A stretch of 64,000 nt of DNA. Source: Umbelopsis ramanniana AG (lineage: Eukaryota > Mucoromycota > Umbelopsidomycetes > Umbelopsidales > Umbelopsidaceae). A program made the translations under genes and the position numbers. Of the stretch, positions 36,383 through 45,437 are shown in pieces. The first letter of the stretch is position 1. The number at the start of each line of letters is the position of its first letter. Location: NCBI RefSeq assembly GCF_025399195.1, contig NW_026252124.1, positions 162,555 through 226,554 of the forward strand, read 5' to 3'. The notes under the pieces are model-generated. The model was not told where the DNA came from. It saw only the letters and a list, made by a program, of their open reading frames with translations, and did no database searches.

Positions 36383-38218
36383 ATGCCTGTGTTTAAAAAC
36401 TTTGGAAAAAATGGTGAGCGCAGACTCTATCAAATGACACCTACCAGCGACGATGGTCAGCCATTGAAGGCTGGCAAGCGTACACGATCAGCAAAAGCCT
36501 GTACAGCATGTCGTCAAATGAAGCTGAAATGTGATGCTATGGATCGATTTCCGTCACCTTGCTCCCGATGTACGAAGAACAGCCACTTTTGTGAGATTGA
36601 CCGCAATTTTCAAAGAGAAAGGAAGCGACGCTCTGAACCTGTACAGATTCCACAACAGAATCAAGCAAACACTATGCAAACCATGTTGACGCCTCAAAGT
36701 CAAGTTGATTCCATCAATAATGTCGCTAATAATAATGAAAACCTTACCGAGGGTCGCAGCACGAGCCCTCCATTGATAGCGGTGTTACAGTCAGCAAATG
36801 ACCTGCAACCGAAAGATGAAGCTCTCCTCGGTACTATTATTCCAGGACATCGCATTCGACTGATGTTTGACATGTTCATCAATCTCTATCACAGACACCT
36901 TCCTATTTTACCTTTGGAATATATCAGTCCGGTCAAATTATCTGACGAATCACCTCTGCTGTTTTGGTCCATCTGCTCAGTGACCGTCGCCACTACTTGC
37001 CCAGACCTAACAGATGTGATACACGAGCATGTTAGGGATTTGATTAGCAAGTCATACCTGACCCATTATATCTTCAAGCCATTTACAGCTCTATCGAATG
37101 TCTGCGCTATGGTGTTTTTATGTTATTGGCCACTAACTCACCGAACGATACAAGAAGATGCCTCATGGACGTATTGTGGGTTGGCTACGCATATGGCTCT
37201 CCAAATAGGCTTGCATCGATTTACATATACTGAGGAATACGCCATTGCAAGCGAAACACGAGCGACACAAAAAATGAAGCTGCTAACATGGCTTGGATGC
37301 TTCTTGGTCAACCAACTCAATGCTGATTTCCATGGAGTACCAAGCACAGCCACGTTAGATTATACCTATATTCCCGACCTTACACAGTACTCTGAACAGG
37401 ATGCCAATGTCGCCGATTTCATTAAAAGAGTCAAAATTCTACATGCCCTTAAGAAAGGCATTGATGTTCTTGGTACTCCTGATGGCACTATGAACCCCTC
37501 AGCGAAAGCTCTTCTTCATAGGTCTGTGGAAGACACGTTTTCACAGCTTTTGAATGAAATCACACCGTTATCCGAAATTGCAGAACTCACCTATCTACAT
37601 GCGAAACTACAACTTCACTCCTTTTTGCTCACTCCAGACGTACCGGAGTCAGACCAGAAAGACGCGATCATCCCCACGTACCTCGTTTGCATGCAGCATA
37701 TTCAAGTCATTCGAAGTTTACTTGACAAGGATCCTGATTGTCAATATTGGCCATTTTTCATTGTCACCAATTTACTGATTGCCAGTACCGTGCTCTTCAA
37801 ACTGACGATATCGCCTTACAAAGGCATGATCGATGTCGATGTGGCCAGGAACAACATATCTGATTCATTCACGCTGCTGAAAAGATTGTCCACTTATAAA
37901 GGAGATATGGCGTCAAGATCACAAATATTTGTTGAGGGCATCAAAAGCATGTATGTTGAAAAAGCTATCTCTCCCCAAATTTGCCCGGTCAAAACCAGGC
38001 TTGGAGCGGGTATTTTCACCAGCACGCTTCTAGAGTATAAAAAATGGCAACGGGCAAAGACTCTGAAACAGCAGGAAGAAGATATGGCTCGAAATGGAAT
38101 CAATTTGATGAACGATACAGCACCCACCAAGGATTTAATTGGTCCATTCTTTGATGTTATGACCTTTGACGATTTCTGGAACTGGGACGTTTGGCCGGAC
38201 ACAATGAAAAATATGTAA
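36383..38218 (+). CDS. Zn2Cys6 transcription factor, Leu3-like DNA-binding domain
   Basis: Intronless, 611 codons from the first ATG (36383, MPVFKNFGKNGERR). The zinc cluster near residue 40 reads ACTACRQMKLKCDAMDRF then PSPCSRCTKNSHFC. Spacing and the downstream basic FQRERKRR closely follow Leu3 of yeast, which senses alpha-isopropylmalate. The middle region has the fungal-specific transcription factor domain (MFDMFINLYHRHLPILPLEY, WTYCGLATHMALQIGLHRF). The C-terminus is acidic and aromatic (FFDVMTFDDFWNWDVWP), a probable activation domain. It is the likely pathway-specific regulator of the enzymes that follow (inference from position). Confidence 0.9.
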   Translation: MPVFKNFGKNGERRLYQMTPTSDDGQPLKAGKRTRSAKACTACRQMKLKCDAMDRFPSPCSRCTKNSHFCEIDRNFQRERKRRSEPVQIPQQNQANTMQTMLTPQSQVDSINNVANNNENLTEGRSTSPPLIAVLQSANDLQPKDEALLGTIIPGHRIRLMFDMFINLYHRHLPILPLEYISPVKLSDESPLLFWSICSVTVATTCPDLTDVIHEHVRDLISKSYLTHYIFKPFTALSNVCAMVFLCYWPLTHRTIQEDASWTYCGLATHMALQIGLHRFTYTEEYAIASETRATQKMKLLTWLGCFLVNQLNADFHGVPSTATLDYTYIPDLTQYSEQDANVADFIKRVKILHALKKGIDVLGTPDGTMNPSAKALLHRSVEDTFSQLLNEITPLSEIAELTYLHAKLQLHSFLLTPDVPESDQKDAIIPTYLVCMQHIQVIRSLLDKDPDCQYWPFFIVTNLLIASTVLFKLTISPYKGMIDVDVARNNISDSFTLLKRLSTYKGDMASRSQIFVEGIKSMYVEKAISPQICPVKTRLGAGIFTSTLLEYKKWQRAKTLKQQEEDMARNGINLMNDTAPTKDLIGPFFDVMTFDDFWNWDVWPDTMKNM

Positions 38219-38420
38219 TCGAGCGGAGATCTGTTGCTTATCATGTTCTTTATTCTTAATATGGCATATGCCGAAAATTTCGCATCCATTGCCGATACCT
38301 TAAGGTGGGAAATGATTTTCTCCACCATTCACGTCTGATGGATATAAAAGAGCCCCTCTTTCTGTAATATATTCTTTAAAAAAACCTTCCCTCCAAGCAA
38401 TCTCGTCATTTGTTGATCCC

Positions 38421-39869
38421 ATGCTCGAAACTCCATTATCCACTGAACCCGTAACTCAAACATTGAGCGAATGGGTCGCTGCTCTCGATTGGGTGTCTAT
38501 TCCAGACATCACCAAGGAACGTGCTCAATACCTCATCCTGGATGGACTTACTTGCGCATTAGTAGCAGCGCATCTGCCTTGGTCAGAAACAGCGGTTGAC
38601 GCTATTTTGAGAATGGAATCCCCCTCAGGAACTTGCCCTCTAATAGGGTGGAAAGACAAGCGAACTGGACCTTTACCTGCTGCCCTCATCAACAGTGCGC
38701 TTATTCAGGGCTTTGAACTTGACGATTACCATAGCATAGCACCGCTCCATAGCAACTCCATCATTCTCCCTGCACTATTATCTCTAGTGGCGCATTTGCG
38801 AGCATCGAATGATGGCCGAAAAGTCACTGGCAAGGAATTCCTGGTAGCTGCCATCGCTGGTTATGAAGTTGGTCCACGTGTGGGAATGGCCCTCGGCGGT
38901 GGCAATATACTGTCGCGTGGCTGGCACAGCGGTACCGTTTTTGGTCATGCTGCTTCCGCAGCTGCAAGCTCCAGGTTGCTCAACCTGGACTCGGATCAGA
39001 TCGAAGACGCTTTTGGTATTGCCTGCACACAAGCTTGTGGACTGATGTCAGCCCAGTTTGAATCATCCGTCAAGCGAATGCAACATGGCTTTGCCTCTCG
39101 AAACGGCCTATTTTCCGCTCTGATGGCTGAAGCAAGATATAAGGGAATTAGCAAAGTTTTCGAGAGACCTTATGGAGGCTTCCTATCCGTCTTCGCAAAT
39201 GGTGGTGATCCACCCGCTCCTAGTGAAGTTATCAAGGACCTTTCTGTTAAATGGCAGACTATGAATATCAACGTCAAGCCTTATGCTTGTATGGGTGGAA
39301 TTCATGCCACCATTGACTGCCTTAAGGAGCTTCAATCCAAGAACGATATCCAGGTTGCTAATATCCGCAGTATTCAAATTGAAATGAGTGAACCCGCTTT
39401 CAAGCATGGTGGCTGGAAGGCAGAAAAGCCCATCGCAGTCATTGGAGCTCAGATGAATGCAGCCTACATTGCCGCCGCTCATATCATTGACGGCGACATC
39501 ACCATGCATACTTTTTCAAGCAGTATGCTCAACCGAGAAGAACTGTGGCGTTTGGAACCCAAAATTGAAGTCATGCATCAATCTGAATTTGATCAACTCC
39601 CAAACCACGCCGACAAGATGTGCACCCGCACTACCATTGTGCTGATGAATGGAGAACAGCTAACAACTACTGTCGTTCGCCCTACAGGAGTGAAGAGGCC
39701 ACTTACAAGTGATGAAATTATTACGAAATTCCATTCTTTGACAAGTGAACTCGTCCCAGAAAATCGACAACAAGATATCATTCAGTTTGTTAAAAACTTG
39801 GAAAATTGTAACGATATGTCTGAGATTTTCGATTTGCTTAATTTCGATGTTCCAAGTCCTATTGCTTAA
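38421..39869 (+). CDS. MmgE/PrpD-family dehydratase (2-methylcitrate dehydratase/cis-aconitate decarboxylase-like)
   Basis: Intronless, 482 codons, preceded by TATAAAA near 38343. Family landmarks: DGLTCALVAAHLPW near the N-terminus, FELDDYHSIAPLHSNSIILPALL, YEVGPRVGMALGG, SRGWHSGTVFGHAASAAA, ESSVKRMQHGFASRNGL and KPYACMGGIHATIDCL. The His and Lys residues that line the active site in the family are present in these motifs. Family members dehydrate 2-methylcitrate or related tricarboxylates, and one branch decarboxylates cis-aconitate to itaconate. The sequence alone does not separate these. It has no mitochondrial presequence. The stop lies 27 bp from the convergent lyase gene. Confidence 0.9.
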   Translation: MLETPLSTEPVTQTLSEWVAALDWVSIPDITKERAQYLILDGLTCALVAAHLPWSETAVDAILRMESPSGTCPLIGWKDKRTGPLPAALINSALIQGFELDDYHSIAPLHSNSIILPALLSLVAHLRASNDGRKVTGKEFLVAAIAGYEVGPRVGMALGGGNILSRGWHSGTVFGHAASAAASSRLLNLDSDQIEDAFGIACTQACGLMSAQFESSVKRMQHGFASRNGLFSALMAEARYKGISKVFERPYGGFLSVFANGGDPPAPSEVIKDLSVKWQTMNINVKPYACMGGIHATIDCLKELQSKNDIQVANIRSIQIEMSEPAFKHGGWKAEKPIAVIGAQMNAAYIAAAHIIDGDITMHTFSSSMLNREELWRLEPKIEVMHQSEFDQLPNHADKMCTRTTIVLMNGEQLTTTVVRPTGVKRPLTSDEIITKFHSLTSELVPENRQQDIIQFVKNLENCNDMSEIFDLLNFDVPSPIA

Positions 39870-39896
39870 TAAATGTAACATGTTTTATTACTTTGA

Positions 39897-40784
39897 TTAA
39901 ACGTTATCAAATGTAGTGGATCCAACCATTCGATCCAATTTGATTGCTTCAGAGAGTCCCATATTCATGAAGGACTCTCTGGGATTTACTCCTTCACATG
40001 AGGATGCGTCAGTACCCTCACGCAAAAGCTCATCCATAGCCTTCCCAATGGCCAGAGAAGCCGGAATGATGGAAGCACAGGGATGTAGGCACAATTTGAA
40101 TCCCATTTTTTGAGCCTCTGAAGTGGTCCAGTTGGGAGTTACACCGTTTGTCACCAAGTTTATCAGAACGGGAACAGGATGAAGAGATTCCACAACTTTG
40201 ATAGCTTCTTCCTTGCTAGTGATACCTTCAACAAATGCCACATCAGCTCCAGCAGAGACTGCAGACTTGCAACGTTGAATGGCGTCATCTACTCCAAACG
40301 ACTGTAGTGCATCACTTCTTGCAATAATGACAATGTCGGAATTGATCTGTTTACGTGCGATGGCCATGGCCCTGATACGCATGACAAATTCTTCTTCAGA
40401 GACAAGCTCCTTTCCACCAAGGTGGCCGCAGCGCTTGGCATGAACTTGGTCCTCAACATGGAGTCCAGCAACGCCAGCTCTGGCGTACATGGTAAGTGTC
40501 CTTGCACACATCACAGCATTGCCGTATCCAGTGTCAGCATCAGCAATTACGGGAACTTGAGGGTTTAGATTTGCAATGAGAGATGCATTGGCATGCATGT
40601 CCGTTAGTCCAGCTACGCCAATGTCTGGCATACCCAATCTTGAAGCGACAGTTCCTGCTCCTGTCATATACAGGCACTTGAATCCTTTGTTCAAAGCGAT
40701 CCGGCCGGAGATGCCATCGTAGACACCAGGGCAGACCAATATTTCAGGATTTTGGATTAGTTCTCTCAGACTCTTGACGCTCAT
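39897..40784 (-). CDS. PEP mutase/isocitrate lyase superfamily lyase (PrpB/dimethylmalate-lyase/OAH-like)
   Basis: Intronless, 295 codons from ATG 40784 (MSVKSLRELIQNPEILVCPG). Core motifs: VYDGISGRIA, VIADADTGYGNA, the signature VEDQVHAKRCGHLGGKELVS (catalytic Cys in KRCGH), IIARSDALQSFGVDDAI and VAFVEGITSKEEA. The EDQ..KRCGH form fits lyases (2-methylisocitrate lyase, 2,3-dimethylmalate lyase, oxaloacetate hydrolase) and not PEP mutases. At about 300 residues it is bacterial PrpB-sized; the usual fungal methylisocitrate lyases are ICL-type proteins of about 550-600. It lies between a PrpD-type dehydratase and an aconitase-type hydratase, so it probably splits their product into a 2-oxo acid plus a second acid. 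Confidence 0.85.
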   Translation of the reverse strand: MSVKSLRELIQNPEILVCPGVYDGISGRIALNKGFKCLYMTGAGTVASRLGMPDIGVAGLTDMHANASLIANLNPQVPVIADADTGYGNAVMCARTLTMYARAGVAGLHVEDQVHAKRCGHLGGKELVSEEEFVMRIRAMAIARKQINSDIVIIARSDALQSFGVDDAIQRCKSAVSAGADVAFVEGITSKEEAIKVVESLHPVPVLINLVTNGVTPNWTTSEAQKMGFKLCLHPCASIIPASLAIGKAMDELLREGTDASSCEGVNPRESFMNMGLSEAIKLDRMVGSTTFDNV

Positions 40785-41270
40785 GTTTGCTATGTTTTTC
40801 AAATGCTTTTAGACAAAACATACGAGGCTTTTTGTACTCTTCGTACCATCTGATGTTACCGCCTTTTTGCCATGTTTACCAAACTCCGCTCAGAATGCCA
40901 CCGCTACCGTTGCCGAACTTCTACCAATCGCGATCAGCTCCGCCAGGCTAAGGCGATTGTCACTAAGAAAATGAGATTTTCATTTCGTAAACAATGAAAA
41001 ATCCTCTTTTCAACAGTCTCTATAGCTATTTCAATGTATACATTTGTCTGTAGAGAGCAAACTGGCCATTTCTGCTTGCGTTTTTTACAAATGTCTTGTG
41101 GTGATGATTACTTTCGCCATTTATGGCTATAAATCGGCAATCCAAGCGAACGCCTCACCAACGTAAGAATTTTCTCCCATGCCCGGTTGGTTTCGCTATC
41201 TGGAGATAAAAAGGTCGCAAACATATACTGACTTATCACTTCATCAACTCTTTAGATTTTACCAAGAAAA
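40785..41270. other. Divergent promoter between lyase and aconitase-like genes
   Basis: A 486-bp interval with several CCG triplets (40910-40960) but no clean CCG-Nx-CGG palindrome. A TATA-like ATAAAAA lies near 41203 before the aconitase-like gene. No gene is seen. Confidence 0.45.
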
Positions 41271-43292
41271 ATGTCTCATCCGCGTACTTTGGTGGAAAAA
41301 ATTCTTGCTCATCATGCCATGGGCGATACTGAAATTGCTCCTGGAAAGATGATTTGTGTCAAGGTGGACTGGACTATGGCATCCGAAGCAAGCTGGTTTG
41401 GAATGTACAAGCTTTATGATCAGCTTGGAAAGCCTGGAATTTACCGTAACGATCGTGTTTGGCTTGCGGCCGATCATATCGTGGACCCTAGGATCAACCA
41501 CTTACCTAAACCGAAGGCGCTCATTGACGCAGCAGAATCGGGTGCAAAGGAGCTAGATATCAAGGACTATCAACCTCCAAATACCACAATTATGCACACA
41601 GAATTTTACAGGCAGCGTGCTCAACCTGGAATGCTGATTATCGGTGCAGATTCTCACACCTGTTCTAGTGGTGCTTTAGGTGCCTTGGCAGTTGGCCTAG
41701 GTGCGGCCGATGTCGTCTTCCCATTGGTGACAGGAGAAACCTTCTTTCAAGTTCCTGAAGTGGTCAAGATTGAGCTCGTTGGCAAACCAAACTTTGGAAT
41801 TGGCGGAAAAGATATCATCTTGCATATTCTTGGAGAATTCAAGCGCAATACCATCGCTGCAGGAAGAGCAGTGGAGTACGTTGGCGATGGTATACATTAC
41901 CTCTCTTGTGACGCCAGATTTGCCATCGCCAATATGTCCACAGAATTTGGTGCAATTGCAGGTGTATTTGTTCCAGATCAACAAACCGCTGCCTTTATAG
42001 ATCAACGATCTAGTCATAAGGACGAAGCAATCTACTTTCAACCGGATGCTGGTGCTAAATACGTTGAAACCCGTACTATCAATTTACAGGACGTTGGCGC
42101 CTACATAGCTTTATATCCATCACCTGATAATGTGGTTTCTGTATCTGAAAAGCAGGGTATGGAGCTAGATGGCTGCTTCATTGGAGCATGCACAACAGCA
42201 GAAGAAGATCTCATCATGGGTGGCCTGGTCTTGCAGCAAGGCTTGAAAAAAGGTCTAGAGGTAGTCAGCAAGGGAAAACGAAAAGTGACACCTGGATCCG
42301 TTCAAATCATTGCGAAACTTCGATCCTTAGGACTCCTTCAATGCTATATTGATGCCGGTTTTGAAGTCGGCGCTCCAGGATGCAGTTACTGTGTCGGAAT
42401 GGGAGCAGATCAAGCTGGTGAAGGTGAAGTCTGGCTGTCTTCTCAAAACCGAAACTTCAAGAATCGAATGGGAAAAGGATCCATAGGAAACATTACTTCT
42501 GCAGCTACAGTTGCAGCTTCAAGTTTCAGCATGACACTCCAGGACCCACAAGAGCTACTGAATGACATTGACGAATCCTATTTTAATAGCATTCGCATGT
42601 ATTGGACAGAAAATAAGAAATCTATTATCTACCGGGAGCCTAAGCAAGATTTCTCCCAAAAGTCCATCACCATGGCCTATGAGGAAGAAGTCTCGTTATT
42701 GCCAATTTCAATCACATCCAAAGCTCAACTTTTTGGCGACAACATTGATACTGATGCCATTATTCCTATTGACAAGTGTACAGCTGACAACGAGACGATG
42801 CTCGGACAAGGTTCATTTGCATACACAAGGCCAGAGTTCGTACCTCGAGTCGCAGAAGGCTACGGTATCATTGTGGCAGGAACCGGTTTCGGCAGTGGTT
42901 CATCCAGAGAAGAAGCGCCTCGTGCACTAAAGGCGTGCGGTGTCAAAGCTGTTATAGCCAAGTCTTTTGCATACATTTACAGTCGTAATCAAGCGAACTT
43001 TGCTCTATTTGGGGTCATTGTCACGGACGACAACTTTTACAATTCTGTATCGGAAGGCTCTGAAATAGAAATTAAAGTTGCCGAAAGGAAAGTGCTCATG
43101 GATGGCAAGTCATACCTCTTCAAACTAGATGTCGTTGAGGAACGACTTCATGCTTCCGGCGGCATTGCCCCTAGGTGGAAACGCCATGGCAAGAACTTGT
43201 TCAGGAAGTTGCAGCAAGAAAGTAACTCCGTGAGCTGCGGATCCAATGCTACCGATTCGACATGTTCTACTGACGATATCACAGCCTGGTAG
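41271..43292 (+). CDS. Fused aconitase/3-isopropylmalate dehydratase-like hydro-lyase
   Basis: Intronless, 673 codons. The LeuC-like part starts TLVEKILAHHAMG and has VWLAADHIVDP, GMLIIGADSHTCSSGALGAL, FGIGGKDIILHILGEF and NMSTEFGAIAGVFVPD. The three iron-sulfur Cys are in GCFIGACTTAEEDL and GAPGCSYCVGMG. The LeuD-like swivel domain (after residue ~480) has LFGDNIDTDAIIPIDKC, GTGFGSGSSREEAPRAL and AKSFAYIYSRNQANFALFGV. It is shorter than fungal Leu1 or mitochondrial aconitase (~780) and has no presequence. Likely role: hydration or isomerisation of an alkylated aconitate, maleate or isopropylmalate-like acid. The C-terminal 25 residues are Ser/Thr/Cys-rich and unlike the family. Confidence 0.9.
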   Translation: MSHPRTLVEKILAHHAMGDTEIAPGKMICVKVDWTMASEASWFGMYKLYDQLGKPGIYRNDRVWLAADHIVDPRINHLPKPKALIDAAESGAKELDIKDYQPPNTTIMHTEFYRQRAQPGMLIIGADSHTCSSGALGALAVGLGAADVVFPLVTGETFFQVPEVVKIELVGKPNFGIGGKDIILHILGEFKRNTIAAGRAVEYVGDGIHYLSCDARFAIANMSTEFGAIAGVFVPDQQTAAFIDQRSSHKDEAIYFQPDAGAKYVETRTINLQDVGAYIALYPSPDNVVSVSEKQGMELDGCFIGACTTAEEDLIMGGLVLQQGLKKGLEVVSKGKRKVTPGSVQIIAKLRSLGLLQCYIDAGFEVGAPGCSYCVGMGADQAGEGEVWLSSQNRNFKNRMGKGSIGNITSAATVAASSFSMTLQDPQELLNDIDESYFNSIRMYWTENKKSIIYREPKQDFSQKSITMAYEEEVSLLPISITSKAQLFGDNIDTDAIIPIDKCTADNETMLGQGSFAYTRPEFVPRVAEGYGIIVAGTGFGSGSSREEAPRALKACGVKAVIAKSFAYIYSRNQANFALFGVIVTDDNFYNSVSEGSEIEIKVAERKVLMDGKSYLFKLDVVEERLHASGGIAPRWKRHGKNLFRKLQQESNSVSCGSNATDSTCSTDDITAW

Positions 43293-44117
43293 AAATATTT
43301 TTATCAATCAGCTTTTGCCGATATGTTTCATTAAAGTAATTTAAAAATCAAGTTTGTAAAAACAAAGAAAAAATTTTTGACAGTGGTATACCTTCAAGTG
43401 GGGTTACACATTGTGAACCCTTCAAATGAATGCTGTAAAGCAGAAATTTAGATTATTTCACCATATGACGATCATCTTTGAACGAATTTTCTTAGTTATC
43501 CAGGTTGCGGCAAGGAGAACCATTTTGAAAAGAGGGTCTGCTGATTCGCTATAAGCAAAGTTGCTGTTTACGGTATCCATGAGCGAACTAAATGTCCGTG
43601 GAATGCTAGTCTCGAGTATTTATGGTACACTTAGAAGCGATCAAGTCCATTAAATCTTCATCACATCTATTTATTATTATTTTCTGCAGATTGAGATATC
43701 TTTTCAAGTGATATGGCAAATAACCATTGCTGTTGTATGACTGAAAGTTTCTACGCGTGGCGTTTCAGCTCGATTGCGCCAAAATAGCGCCTCAATTGAC
43801 CGAAATGCTAAGCTTTACGATACAGGCTGAAACTTCCTCTTATTTTACCAACTTTCATTTTGAACATCTCACCAAGTGCCCGGTATATATCATCTATATT
43901 TCAAGCACCATAACTGAATACAATTTAGCTTTGTACGCCACTCCACTGTGAACATAAATTCAAGACCCGATGTGGTCATCCGACAGGATAGGTAGGCATT
44001 TTGCAAAGGAGCAAAGCCAGTTTTATGGCAATTAAGTTGGCGCTTTTTCCTTCGTGCGCAAATGAGTATAAATTCTTTGGCAACAAAAAACTTTGATTTT
44101 ATTACTTTACGAATCAA
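43293..44117. other. Intergenic region before the alcohol dehydrogenase
   Basis: No coding signal is seen in these 825 bp. A TATA-like TATAAATT at about 44067-44074 lies 45 bp before the dehydrogenase ATG. Confidence 0.5.
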
Positions 44118-45314
44118 ATGGAACAAATCGCTGCGCCAGAGAAACGACTTGGCGTTGTTATGCTTGGAAAATGTAATTTGGAAGTACGTCTTTTTGACAT
44201 ACCTTCCCCTGGCTACGGGCAAGTGAGAATGAAAGTAAAAGCTTCTACATTATGCGGTAAGTGTGGGACATCCGCTCATAGGGCCATGGCTGCTGTATTC
44301 ACCTTATTTTGAACCGAAACACATCTTCAGGCAGTGATTTGAACCTAATATATCGAAAGGAATCTTGGAAGGACGGGCCAGGGAAATACTGTGGGGTAGT
44401 CGCTGGACATGAGCCTTGCGGTGAAATTGATCAACTTGGTGACGGATGCGATGGATTTGAGGTTGGAGATCGCTGTATCGTCTATCATATCAACGGCTGC
44501 GGCGTCTGTCAGGACTGTCGCATGGGCTGGCACATCTCATGTACTGGAACTAAGCGTAAGGCATACGGTTATCAACGCGACGGCGGGCATTCCGACTACA
44601 TCATAGCCGATATACAGAATTTGGTGAAAATGCCAAAGTTTTTAACTTTCGTGGATGGCGCTATGGTTGCTTGTGGCGTTGGAACGGCATATGCTGCATG
44701 TTTACGAGCACAAGTCTCTGGTCGTGACAGAGTATTGATCACTGGTCTTGGACCGGTCGGACTGTGCATTGCCCTCATAGCTCGAGCAAGCGGCGCAGAA
44801 GTTTACGGAGTTGAATTAATGTCAGAACGACGACAGCAAGCAATCGCTCATAATATCACACTCATCGAATCTAACACGGAAGCAGCTATGAAAGCCACGG
44901 ATGGAAAGGGCTTTGAAGTCTGCTTTGACGCGTCAGGAAACTCCCAGGCTCGACACTTTTGTTTAGAGGCTGCACGCCGCTGGGGTAGAGTCGTATATGT
45001 GGGTGAAGGTGGAAATGTCACATTTTCGCCTTCTCCGATGCTGTTGCATAAACAGATCACACTTCATGGTAAGTAATAGGAAAGCATTTCCGCCCAACTT
45101 GTCAACACTGTAAAGATATCTTATAATCATCATGTTATCAGGATCCTGGGTATGCAGTATGGCTCAAATGGAGGATTTAGTCGAGCTGTTGGCACGTTGG
45201 CAACTTCATCCAGAAATTCTTGTGACCCACAAATACAGACTCAAGGACGCGGCAACTGCGTATGAACTTTTCAATACTGGAAAAACTGGAAAAGTCGCAT
45301 TCATTTGGGATTGA
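44118..45314 (+). CDS. Zinc-dependent medium-chain alcohol/polyol dehydrogenase
   Basis: Two introns, at about 44260-44329 and 45068-45141. The first splits the catalytic-zinc motif TLCG/SDLNLIY. GHEPCGEIDQLGDGCDGFEVGDRC follows, then the structural-zinc cysteines CGVCQDCRMGWHISC. The NAD(P) Rossmann motif is VLITGLGPVGLCIALIA, and the substrate domain ends in NTGKTGKVAFIWD. The Glu after VYGVELMSE suggests NAD preference. The family includes sorbitol, threonine and glutathione-dependent formaldehyde dehydrogenases; the exact substrate is not readable. It converges with the aldolase gene and lies downstream of the acid-metabolising enzymes, so it may oxidise or reduce an aldehyde or hydroxy acid made there (inference). 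Confidence 0.88.
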
Positions 45315-45437
45315 GGATGCTCGTACCATAATAGCTATATAGTAGGTGGATGAACAGTGCAGCTAATCAAACCCAAATAAACGGAAACTCTACAATTCAA
45401 ATCTCTTTTATAACCAACATCAAACTAGACGACAACA

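Noticed and set aside
39897-40784. Phosphonate biosynthesis, suggested by the PEP-mutase-superfamily gene beside an aconitase-like gene
   Set aside because: The EDQ..KRCGH signature belongs to carbon-carbon lyases, not PEP mutases, and no phosphonopyruvate decarboxylase is nearby.
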